From positions 1 through 36,575 of the forward strand of contig DATDXL010000088.1 in NCBI GenBank assembly GCA_036517235.1: DNA of 36,575 bases. The letters run 5' to 3'. This DNA comes from 2-02-FULL-46-13 sp036517235. GTDB taxonomy: Bacteria > Patescibacteriota > Minisyncoccia > Phycocordibacterales > DSPV01. Positions within the stretch are counted from its first letter, which is position 1, and every line of letters starts with the position of its first letter. Both the position numbers and the translations under genes were made by a program. A model generated the notes under the pieces. It saw only the letters and a program-made list of their open reading frames with translations, was not told where the DNA came from and ran no database searches. This document shows positions 24,062 to 30,137 of the stretch, piece after piece.

Positions 24062-24093
24062 AGCCACCGATTCATCGGTGGCTTTTCTTTTTT
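24062..24093 (+). terminator. Terminator of the 103-aa gene
   Basis: Stem AGCCACCGAT / ATCGGTGGCT (10 bp) with a TC loop, then TTTTCTTTTTT. Confidence 0.92.
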
Positions 24094-24137
24094 CTCCCAA
24101 AGCTCTAAGCTATAAGCATTAAGCAAAAAGCTCTCAT

Positions 24138-24968
24138 ATGCCTGACTATATCGATATCCATACCCATCTCAACTTCGCGGCATTCGATGCCGATAGAGAA
24201 GAGGTCATCGCACGCACTCTTCTCGGCAAGACATGGGCCATAAACGTAGGCACACAAACTGCTACATCACAAAAAGCTATAGAGCTTGCCGAGGGTCACG
24301 AAGGACTATTTGCTGCCATAGGGCTTCACCCCATTCATACGGCAAAGTCTTTTCATGATAAAAACGAGTTGGGTGAGGGAGGACAGGAATTCACTTCTCG
24401 CGGCGAGGTGTTTGATACTACGATATATCGTAGTATGGCAATGCATCCGAAAACGGTCGCGATAGGCGAGTGCGGTCTGGATTATTTTCGGCTTGAGGCT
24501 GATACCAAAGAGAGACAACGTGATGCGTTTATACAACAGATTGAGCTTGCCAACGAAGTCAAGAAACCGTTAATGCTTCATATCCGCAATGCGTATCTCG
24601 ACGCGTTTGAGATAATAAAAGCCCACGCGAAAGTCCTTGGGAACCTCCACTTCTTCGCGGGGACGGTGGAAGAGGCGAAGCCTTTTCTTGATTTGGGTTA
24701 CACCTTTTCATTCACGGGGGTCATTACCTTCGCCGAGAGCTATGATGAGATAATCCGGTATTTACCCCTGGAATCAATCATGACGGAGACCGATGCGCCG
24801 TATGTCGCCCCGGCACCTCATCGCGGGAAGCGTAATGAACCCCTGTTTGTAAGGCATGTTGTTGAGAGAATTGCCAGTATCAAAGGATTGGAAGCAGATG
24901 TCGTCAAGAGACAGATCATGAAAAATGCCGGGAAGTTCTTTTCTCTTTCCGTAATTCCTGATTCTTGA
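24138..24968 (+). CDS. tatD: TatD-family metal-dependent hydrolase / DNase
   Basis: 276-aa TIM-barrel nuclease with a binuclear metal site, 3'-5' exonuclease on DNA and RNA in the best-studied members. Metal motifs are all visible: YIDIHTHLNF, AIGLHPIHT, IGECGLDYF, LMLHIRNAYLDAFEII, LHFFAGT and ETDAPYVAP. A loop of ~20 residues after HPIHTAKSF (GEGGQEFTSRGEVFDTT...) is longer than usual and contains the short palindrome ACTACGATATATCGTAGT in DNA. The start ATG lacks a clear ribosome site. TATAAG at ~24112 may be the -10. The terminator of the previous gene isolates it from upstream. Confidence 0.9.
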   Translation: MPDYIDIHTHLNFAAFDADREEVIARTLLGKTWAINVGTQTATSQKAIELAEGHEGLFAAIGLHPIHTAKSFHDKNELGEGGQEFTSRGEVFDTTIYRSMAMHPKTVAIGECGLDYFRLEADTKERQRDAFIQQIELANEVKKPLMLHIRNAYLDAFEIIKAHAKVLGNLHFFAGTVEEAKPFLDLGYTFSFTGVITFAESYDEIIRYLPLESIMTETDAPYVAPAPHRGKRNEPLFVRHVVERIASIKGLEADVVKRQIMKNAGKFFSLSVIPDS

Positions 24969-25108
24969 TTTATAATTCATTCCGTGCTAGGGTGTAGGGC
25001 ATGTGTCCCGTTGAATAATCAACGTAATTTGTTGAGTCTCAATGGGAGAGGATTATTGAGAATAGTGTGACAAAAGGTAGTTATTGATTAATTTATTCAA
25101 CTGGGATG
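24966..25108 (+). promoter_or_regulatory. Structured leader: 5'-end/start-codon stem, copy 4 (rpsF)
   Basis: TTGATT (-35), 17-bp spacer and an extended -10 TGC-TAGGGT (24988-24993) place the mRNA start at about 25001. The left arm GTCCCGTTGAATAA (25005-25018) pairs with TTATTCAACTGGGAT (25093-25107) with one bulged T. The stem ends on the AT of the start ATG (25106). The loop holds TCAAC/GTTGA and TCTCAAT/ATTGAGA hairpins. An ATG at 25001 opens a 5-codon frame (MCPVE). Confidence 0.7.
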
Positions 25109-25594
25109 ACAGAACAGGCTGTGGTAGCGGAAAAAGCTGTCGGAAAAGTATATGAAGTGGCGTACCTTGTTTCGCCTATCATGCCGGAAGAGAAGGTGGG
25201 CGAGGTGGTAAGCCGTATCAAGGCTGTTCTTGAGAAGCAGTCTGCTTTCGTGCTTTCTGAAGAATTTCCGAGATTGAAACAGCTTGCGTATACGCTGGTG
25301 AAGTCCCTTGGAGGAAAGAATGAAAAATATACGAGCGCATTCTTCGGATGGATAAAATTCGAGGGAAGCATCTTGAAACTGAACGAGGTGAGCGCAGCCC
25401 TTGAGCACGATGGCGACATCGTCCGGTTTCTTATCGTAAAGACCGATAGGGAACGCAAAGTCTTTGTGCGTGCACCGCTCTGGCGTCGCGATACTCCGAA
25501 ACGCGATGCAGTCGTCAAGCATGAGGAAAAGAAAGTCCCGAGTATGACTGAGGCCGAACTTGATAAAACGATTGAGGAGCTGATAGCAGAATAA
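25106..25594 (+). CDS. rpsF: 30S ribosomal protein S6 (bS6)
   Basis: Small-subunit protein that pairs with bS18 on the platform of the 30S particle. The ferredoxin-like core is recognisable: YEVAYLVSPIMPEEKVGEVV, then RLKQLAYTLVKSLGGKNEKY, then GWIKFEGSILKLNEVSAALE, then VRFLIVKT. At 162 aa it is longer than the usual ~95-130, with an N-terminal extension of ~12 residues and a charged C-terminal tail of ~45. It begins the rpsF-ssb-rpsR cluster. The structured leader right before it could be the site of autogenous control, as S6:S18 leaders exist in other bacteria, but the sequence here does not show the known CCG motif clearly. Confidence 0.92.
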   Translation: MTEQAVVAEKAVGKVYEVAYLVSPIMPEEKVGEVVSRIKAVLEKQSAFVLSEEFPRLKQLAYTLVKSLGGKNEKYTSAFFGWIKFEGSILKLNEVSAALEHDGDIVRFLIVKTDRERKVFVRAPLWRRDTPKRDAVVKHEEKKVPSMTEAELDKTIEELIAE

Positions 25595-25679
25595 TGCAAA
25601 ATGTAAATCTCAAAATGAAAAATCGCGGTGTCCGCTTCGTGGACTCAATAATTTTGAATTTTGATTTTTTATTCTTTCC

Positions 25680-25868
25680 GCAGAATTCCCCGACGGCTTG
25701 CCGCGGGGATGAATGCGGGATGAGGGAAGGGGGTCGGGGAAACGGGAGTTTCCCCGTGGAGGAGAGCAGGGCGAAGCCCGTTGAGAACCGAGAGGTTCTC
25801 AAAATAAAAGCCCGCTCGCCGAAATACCCCGCCAGCTCTGCTGCGGGGATAGGACGAGCGGATTTTTA
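25680..25868. repeat. Dispersed palindromic repeat, copy B (between rpsF and ssb)
   Basis: Inverted relative to copy A at 11150-11432. It holds nested hairpins: CGGGG/CCCCG at the left end, GAGAACC-GAGA-GGTTCTC (GNRA loop), CCCCGC/GCGGGG, and an outer CCGCTCG/CGAGCGG stem. The reading frame across 25594-25881 is repeat sequence and not a gene. The element separates rpsF from ssb, which normally abut, by 292 nt. The preceding 25600-25676 is AT-rich low-complexity sequence. Confidence 0.8.
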
Positions 25869-25886
25869 TTTTTTTAATTAACTACC

Positions 25887-26333
25887 GTGTATTTAAACAA
25901 AGCACTTATCATAGGAAATCTTACGCGCGATCCGGAAATGAGAGCTCTTCCTTCGGGCATTCAAGTAGCCAGCTTTTCTGTCGCAACGAACCGTGTGTGG
26001 AAGGATAAAGAGGGGAATAAGAAAGAGCAGGCAGATTTCCATAATGTGGTGGTATTCGGGCGACAAGCGGAGATCGCGGCTCAATACCTTAAAAAAGGGA
26101 GCTCGGTGCTTGTAGAAGGGAGGATGCAGACACGCAGTTGGGATGCTCAGGACGGTCAAAAGAAGTACAGAACGGAGATCGTTGCCGATAGGGTGCAATT
26201 CGGTCCTCGTGCGTCAGGGTCAGGCGGCGGAGTCCCTAAGACGTCAGCGAAAGCAGCCGAAGAGGGTGCCAAGCAACCAGATACCATCGAGTATCCGCAA
26301 GAAGAGATTAATCCTGAAGATATTCCCTTTTAA
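25887..26333 (+). CDS. ssb: Single-stranded DNA-binding protein
   Basis: 148-aa SSB that coats ssDNA in replication and repair. The OB fold is complete: LNKALIIGNLTRDPEMRALP, SFSVATNRVWKDKEG, QADFHNVVVFGRQAEIAAQY and GSSVLVEGRMQTRSWDAQDG. A flexible Gly/Ala linker leads to the acidic tip INPEDIPF, which recruits partners such as RecO. The start is GTG at 25887, since no ATG precedes YLNKALIIG. TTAATT 7 nt upstream may act as a -10. The gene sits between rpsF and rpsR as in most bacteria. Confidence 0.95.
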   Translation: MYLNKALIIGNLTRDPEMRALPSGIQVASFSVATNRVWKDKEGNKKEQADFHNVVVFGRQAEIAAQYLKKGSSVLVEGRMQTRSWDAQDGQKKYRTEIVADRVQFGPRASGSGGGVPKTSAKAAEEGAKQPDTIEYPQEEINPEDIPF

Positions 26334-26337
26334 CCTA

Positions 26338-26440
26338 TACAAATATACCAATGATGCGAATCAGCGAATCCTTACGAATAAAAAACCACAAGTCTCTAAC
26401 CGTCCATTGGTAGCCATTAGTAGATTAGTATCATTCGAAG
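26338..26440. repeat. AT-rich CGAAT-type inverted repeat in the rpsR leader
   Basis: The left part (near 26350-26385, ACCAATGATGCGAATCAGC...) and right part (26402-26440, CATTGGTAGCCATTAG...) are imperfectly complementary. The same word family (GCGAATC, ACGAAT) occurs in the efp leader at 28240-28340. Related CGAAT repeats are, as I recall, frequent in Parcubacterial genomes. Confidence 0.6.
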
Positions 26441-26457
26441 ATAAGTATCTATAGATT

Positions 26458-26688
26458 ATGCAACCACACACACACACTCACACACAAACCACCACGCACG
26501 CGCCCAATCTTTCGAATGTGCGCTACGTTGACTACAAGGATGTGGAGACCTTGAAGAAATTCCTCAATCCCTATGGCCGTATCATTTCTCACAAGCGCAC
26601 GGGAGTGCCGGTCAAGGTCCAGAAGCAGGTGGCGCTAGCTATCAAACGAGCGCGATTTCTCGGGCTTTTGCCGTACATTGCTAGGTAG
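26458..26688 (+). CDS. rpsR: 30S ribosomal protein S18 (bS18)
   Basis: 76 aa. The core VRYVDYKDVETLKKFLNPYG and GRIISHKRTGVPVKVQKQVA followed by IKRARFLGLLPYIAR is the classic S18 sequence. The N-terminal ~18 residues are a His/Thr-rich tail (MQPHTHTHTQTTTHAPNLS), which is unusual. It is encoded by an ACACAC-type simple repeat at 26466-26490. The zinc cysteines of some S18 forms are missing. It is the third gene of the rpsF-ssb-rpsR group. TATCTA 6 nt before the ATG may be a -10. Confidence 0.95.
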   Translation: MQPHTHTHTQTTTHAPNLSNVRYVDYKDVETLKKFLNPYGRIISHKRTGVPVKVQKQVALAIKRARFLGLLPYIAR

Positions 26689-26692
26689 CACT

Positions 26693-26758
26693 ATGGAAAC
26701 TATGCAAAGAAATACGACTCAAATGATGATGGAAAAGAATCCGTATCTCGGCGGCTGA
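26693..26758 (+). CDS. Possible 21-aa peptide after rpsR
   Basis: ATG 26693 starts 4 nt after the rpsR stop and encodes METMQRNTTQMMMEKNPYLG plus a Gly, ending in TGA. It is methionine-rich. It could be translated by coupling to rpsR and precedes the terminator. There is no homology that I recognise and no separate ribosome site, so it may be chance. Confidence 0.3.
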   Translation: METMQRNTTQMMMEKNPYLGG

Positions 26759-26787
26759 TCTTTGCATTGGTAGTATAATCCAAAACA

Positions 26788-26822
26788 AAAACCAGCCTTC
26801 GAGAAAAGGCTGGTTTTTCGTT
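26788..26822 (+). terminator. Terminator of the rpsR unit
   Basis: Stem AAAACCAGCCTT / AAGGCTGGTTTT (12 bp), loop CGAGAA, then a T run. A TATAAT at 26774-26779 lies just before it. Confidence 0.92.
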
Positions 26823-26841
26823 TATCAAGTAAGTAAAAAAA

Positions 26842-27627
26842 ATGAACATAAGTATTATCAATGACTGTCGAGATGATAACGCAAAAGGCAGAATAACCTT
26901 ACGTTGTGGGGTGCTCTTTAATACGCTCGTAACTTTTGTCGGTGTCTCTTCTGACCTCGAAGCATCAGGGAGTCTTATAGATCTTCTTGATGCTCTCTCG
27001 GGAGAGGAATCGTGTATTATAGTTAATGTCGCGCCGCGCAACGGGGAGGGGAAGAAATGGAAGAATGGAACTCCCTTCTGTTATTTCTGGTTTGGTAAGA
27101 CGTTAGTGCTTTCATCAATGGCAGGTAAGACACTTTCGCTTGTAAAGAAACTACGCCTTGTAGATTCATTGTTTGTGCTTGAATACGCCGCTTCGTTAGA
27201 AGCTCTGAAAGAGAAAAACATAATAAGTGCCGAGCATGCGAGACGTTCCGAGAAGACTCAATTTCGTAGTTTTGATTTTCTACCTTTCGTGTGCGCTCAT
27301 TTACTGCAGCACGGTCTACTACCTTCAAGAAAAACAGCTTTACAACGAGTCCCGGACTCTCCTGAAGTTGTCTGGTGGGTAGATAATTTTGGGAATTGTA
27401 AGACGACGCTGTTCTCTTCAGAACTCAATGGCAGTGGGCTTTGCCTACAGTTCTATAAGAATCTATCTGAGGTTCCTGATGGCGAGGCAGCTGTTGTTGA
27501 AGGGAGTTCCGGTTTCGATGACAACAGGTTCCTGGAAGTCGTTGTTCAGGGCGGGAATGCTTCTTCCAGCCTTGGTCTTACAAGTGGCTCGAGTCTTGCT
27601 CCTCTGTGCGAAAGAGAATCACTCTAG
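26842..27627 (+). CDS. SAM hydrolase / chlorinase-fluorinase-family-like protein
   Basis: 261 aa. The C-terminal part resembles the SAM hydroxide adenosyltransferase (DUF62) family. WWVDNFGNCKTTL matches the family's I-D-x-F-G-N-x-x-T-N motif, and a later LEVVVQGGNASSSLGLTSGS matches the Gly-Ser-Ala loop that ends the fold. The N-terminus NDCRDDNAKGRITLRCGVLF could stand in for the usual TDFG...D metal/SAM segment. KWKNGTPFCYFWFG fills the middle. Family members split SAM to adenosine and methionine, but here the active-site pattern is only partly conserved. The stop overlaps the efp stop by CTAG, so the two genes converge without a terminator between them. Confidence 0.6.
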   Translation: MNISIINDCRDDNAKGRITLRCGVLFNTLVTFVGVSSDLEASGSLIDLLDALSGEESCIIVNVAPRNGEGKKWKNGTPFCYFWFGKTLVLSSMAGKTLSLVKKLRLVDSLFVLEYAASLEALKEKNIISAEHARRSEKTQFRSFDFLPFVCAHLLQHGLLPSRKTALQRVPDSPEVVWWVDNFGNCKTTLFSSELNGSGLCLQFYKNLSEVPDGEAAVVEGSSGFDDNRFLEVVVQGGNASSSLGLTSGSSLAPLCERESL

Positions 27628-28229
27628 TTAACCCTTTCTACGTAATCTCCTGTTTGCGTATTGATGCGGATGACTTCTCCTTCGTTGATGAACAGGGGAG
27701 CACTCACCGTCGCGCCGGTCTCAAGCGTTACCTGCTTTAAGGCGCCTTTTGAGGTGTCTCCTTTGACGGCGGGAGGCGCCTCAGTTACTTTGAGCTCGAC
27801 TTTAATGGGAAGTTTGATGCCGATGATATTTCCTTGCCCCTTAGCGTGTTCTGCATCGCTGTCGGGGTCATCGAATACCAGAGCTTCTACAAGAGAATTC
27901 GCTTTGATGAATTTGATGCCATCGCCGAGCATCGAGTGTTCGAGCTTGAATCGTTTTGAAGGGTCTTTTATCTCGCAGAACCAGTATTCACCCTTATTAG
28001 TGTAGAGGTATTTCACCTCCTTTGTTTCAAGCTCTGCCTCTTCGAGCTTATCGTTCACATGGAATGAGGGTTGAACCACGCTTCCCGTAATGAGATTGCG
28101 AAGTTTCGTAGCATTGACCGGTTTTCGCTGTTGCATGCGAAAGACGCGCGATTCGAGCACTTCATGGGGAGCCCCATCATAAATGATTAATTTTCCGATT
28201 GTTGCTTCGTTATATTGGAGTATAGCCAT
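27624..28229 (-). CDS. efp: Elongation factor P
   Basis: 201 aa. EF-P binds between P and E sites and helps the ribosome past polyproline. The three domains are complete: an N-terminal KOW-like domain (MAILQYNEATIGKLIIYDGA), the middle OB domain (KEVKYLYTNKGEYWFCEI) and the C-terminal OB domain with the signature VTLETGATVSAPLFINEGEV. The loop that carries the modified Lys in E. coli (KPGKGQA) reads QQRKPVNATK here and is one residue shorter, so the tip residue is Arg or Lys without GKG. It converges with the SAM-hydrolase-like gene (4-bp stop overlap). Its leader holds CGAAT-type repeats. Confidence 0.95.
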   Translation of the reverse strand: MAILQYNEATIGKLIIYDGAPHEVLESRVFRMQQRKPVNATKLRNLITGSVVQPSFHVNDKLEEAELETKEVKYLYTNKGEYWFCEIKDPSKRFKLEHSMLGDGIKFIKANSLVEALVFDDPDSDAEHAKGQGNIIGIKLPIKVELKVTEAPPAVKGDTSKGALKQVTLETGATVSAPLFINEGEVIRINTQTGDYVERVN

Positions 28230-28237
28230 AATAATGT

Positions 28238-28342
28238 TTATGCAAATCTGCGAATGATGCGAATCTACAAATGGCTACAAATATACCCGTTTTAATTCGT
28301 AGAGATTCGCAGATTCGTGTCATTTGTATATTCGTAAATGAA
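28238..28342. repeat. CGAAT-type inverted repeat in the efp leader
   Basis: AGATTCGCA and TGCGAATCT words occur on both sides of an ACCCGTTTTAATTCG centre, giving an imperfect hairpin of ~100 nt that would fold in the efp 5' untranslated RNA. It is related in words to the rpsR leader repeat. Confidence 0.65.
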
Positions 28343-28424
28343 AAATGCCCACAGGCAAAGCCATTCTAGCCGAAAGTACATGAATAGGCAAACATTTCTC
28401 AGGCTCCCAGGAGTTAGCTCTATG

Positions 28425-28667
28425 TCAGTTTATTTTCTCCGACAATTTTTTCTGTTTTATTTTTCGTGCAACCGCAATATTTTGAAGCCATTGCAATAAA
28501 AGTGCGATGACTAGAATGGTAATTGGCCAGAAGATAACCACGTCTAGAGCGATTCTGCAAACTCCCGTGAGTTTTCCTTCCCAACCGCAGAGCTGAAAAG
28601 CCAAGATGAAAATGAAGCCTACTAAAGCTGCAGCCACCACGACGTTCCAAATAAAGTTTTTTACCAT
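28425..28667 (-). CDS. Small two-helix membrane protein
   Basis: 80 aa, not recognised. Two hydrophobic stretches (FIWNVVVAAALVGFIFILAF at ~5-24 and VVIFWPITILVIALLLQWL at ~43-61) flank a short loop with two Cys. A basic tail, ARKIKQKKLSEKIN, ends the protein on the probable cytoplasmic side. The start ATG lies 8 nt after the recA stop, so it is likely translated from the recA message. No T-rich terminator was seen after it. Confidence 0.7.
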   Translation of the reverse strand: MVKNFIWNVVVAAALVGFIFILAFQLCGWEGKLTGVCRIALDVVIFWPITILVIALLLQWLQNIAVARKIKQKKLSEKIN

Positions 28668-28675
28668 GCTATAAA

Positions 28676-29722
28676 TTACTCTTTTAATTTAGCGCGAATC
28701 ACCCTCAAGATTTCATTCGATTCTTTCTTGTTTTCAACTAGGAATTGCCGTGCCGCATCATATCCGCGCCCAAGCTTTAATTCCTCTCCAGCTTCCGGCT
28801 TGTAGGCATAGCTGCCTCCGGTGGATTTCGAGATGATGCCGAATTTCTCGCCAAGCGCCAAGAGCTCTCCCTCGCGGCTAATGCCTTCGTTGTACATCAA
28901 ATCGAATTCGGTCTGACGGAATGGCGCCGCGACTTTATTTTTTACGATTTTAACGCGTACCCTTCCTCCCATCACTTCGTCGCCCTTCTTAATCTGTGCG
29001 ATGCGCCGGACATCCATGCGGATAGAAGTATAGAACTTCAATGCTTTTCCGCCCGGCGTCGTCTCGGGATTTCCGAACATTACACCTATCTGCATACGGA
29101 TTTGGTTGATGAATATGACTATCGTTTTTGACTTCGCGACGATGGCGGTCAGTTTTCGCAGTGCTTGCGACATGAGCCGCGCCTGTTTGCCCATATGCTG
29201 TTGTCCCATATCGCCCTCGATCTCGTCTTTCGGCACGAGCGCGGCGACCGAGTCCACGACGATTACGTCTATTTTCCCTGAACGGACCAGCGACTCCACG
29301 ATCTCAAGTGCCTGCTCGCCCGTATCTGGTTGAGAGATGAGGAGCTCGTCAATCTTCACGCCGAGCTTTTTCGTATATTCGGGGTCCATGGCATGTTCCG
29401 CGTCCACATAGGCCCCAATTCCCCCTTTCTTCTGTGCTTCAGCGACGATGTGGAGCGCGAGCGTGGTTTTGCCGCTTGATTCTGGGCCGAATATCTCTAT
29501 GATGCGGCCCCTGGGTACTCCACCGACGCCGAGCGCGGCGTCGAGGCCGATGGAACCGGTCGGAACGACATCCAAGTCAACGCGCGGTCGGTCTCCGAGC
29601 ATCATTATGGAGTCTTCGCCGAACTTCGTCTTTATCTGGTTTAGGGTATCCGCGATACTGCTATCCATAGACTTTCCCTTCGGTTCCTCACCAGCCACTT
29701 TTGCTTTTTTTGCTGCAGACAT
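28676..29722 (-). CDS. recA: Recombinase RecA
   Basis: 348 aa, normal length. RecA forms filaments on ssDNA, drives strand exchange and triggers LexA cleavage. Walker A is GPESSGKTTLALHIV, Walker B VIVVDSVAALVPK, and loop L1/L2 sequences DMGQQHMGKQARLMSQALRK and MFGNPETTPGGKALKFY are all intact. The catalytic Glu lies in AYVDAEHAMDPEY. Oddly, the N-terminus has a short Lys-rich lead (MSAAKKAKVAGEEPKGKSMD). No LexA-like box is evident upstream. A TGATGT/ACATCA hairpin lies at 29763-29780 between this gene and the Ig-like gene. Confidence 0.98.
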   Translation of the reverse strand: MSAAKKAKVAGEEPKGKSMDSSIADTLNQIKTKFGEDSIMMLGDRPRVDLDVVPTGSIGLDAALGVGGVPRGRIIEIFGPESSGKTTLALHIVAEAQKKGGIGAYVDAEHAMDPEYTKKLGVKIDELLISQPDTGEQALEIVESLVRSGKIDVIVVDSVAALVPKDEIEGDMGQQHMGKQARLMSQALRKLTAIVAKSKTIVIFINQIRMQIGVMFGNPETTPGGKALKFYTSIRMDVRRIAQIKKGDEVMGGRVRVKIVKNKVAAPFRQTEFDLMYNEGISREGELLALGEKFGIISKSTGGSYAYKPEAGEELKLGRGYDAARQFLVENKKESNEILRVIRAKLKE

Positions 29723-29777
29723 GATTATTGTGTGCTATTTAATAAATTATTTCGATACTACGTGATGTAAGGACACA

Positions 29778-30134
29778 TCATTTCACTAAAAGCTGTATTT
29801 CCTTTCGAACCGATCGATTGAATTTATCTTGCGCCTCAACGGTAATTATAGCTAAGCCCTGCGGAAGCAACAACGTACGTGAAAAGTCTCCATTCTCATC
29901 GGTAAAAATCTGTAGGCCGTTGAGGGTGATGAACGAGATATTCTTCGCGTTTCCCTTTAGCACCACTTCAGGGGAGGTAGAAGCTATTGTTGAGCCGTTC
30001 TTGGGCTCTACGATAGTCAGTGTGGGGCCTGCGATGAACTCATGTGCCTGGAAGAGTCCGTAGATAAGAAGAACCAGAAGAGCTGTTATGATGCTGATGC
30101 TTTTTAGTAGCAGGCGAGGATGAATGCGGCTCAT
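29778..30134 (-). CDS. Membrane-anchored Ig-like-fold protein
   Basis: 118 aa. One N-terminal helix (SISIITALLVLLIYGLFQA, residues ~12-30) anchors it in the membrane. The rest is a single beta-sandwich: LTIVEPKNGSTIASTSPEVV, LKGNAKNISFITLNGLQIFT and AIITVEAQDKFNRSVRKEIQ. This pattern resembles bacterial glucodextranase-C / Big-type Ig domains that bind carbohydrate or pack other envelope proteins. It lies 3 nt after the ftsK stop and before recA on the same strand. Role unknown. Confidence 0.75.
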   Translation of the reverse strand: MSRIHPRLLLKSISIITALLVLLIYGLFQAHEFIAGPTLTIVEPKNGSTIASTSPEVVLKGNAKNISFITLNGLQIFTDENGDFSRTLLLPQGLAIITVEAQDKFNRSVRKEIQLLVK

Positions 30135-30137
30135 GGT

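Noticed and set aside
25594..25881. Reading frame of 95 codons between rpsF and ssb
   Set aside because: It runs through repeat copy B, whose other copy at 11150 has no matching frame. Start and composition fit repeat DNA, not a gene.
26774..26822. TATAAT followed at once by a terminator, as a tiny RNA gene
   Set aside because: There is no acceptable -35 or TG extension, and the hairpin is explained as the rpsR-unit terminator.
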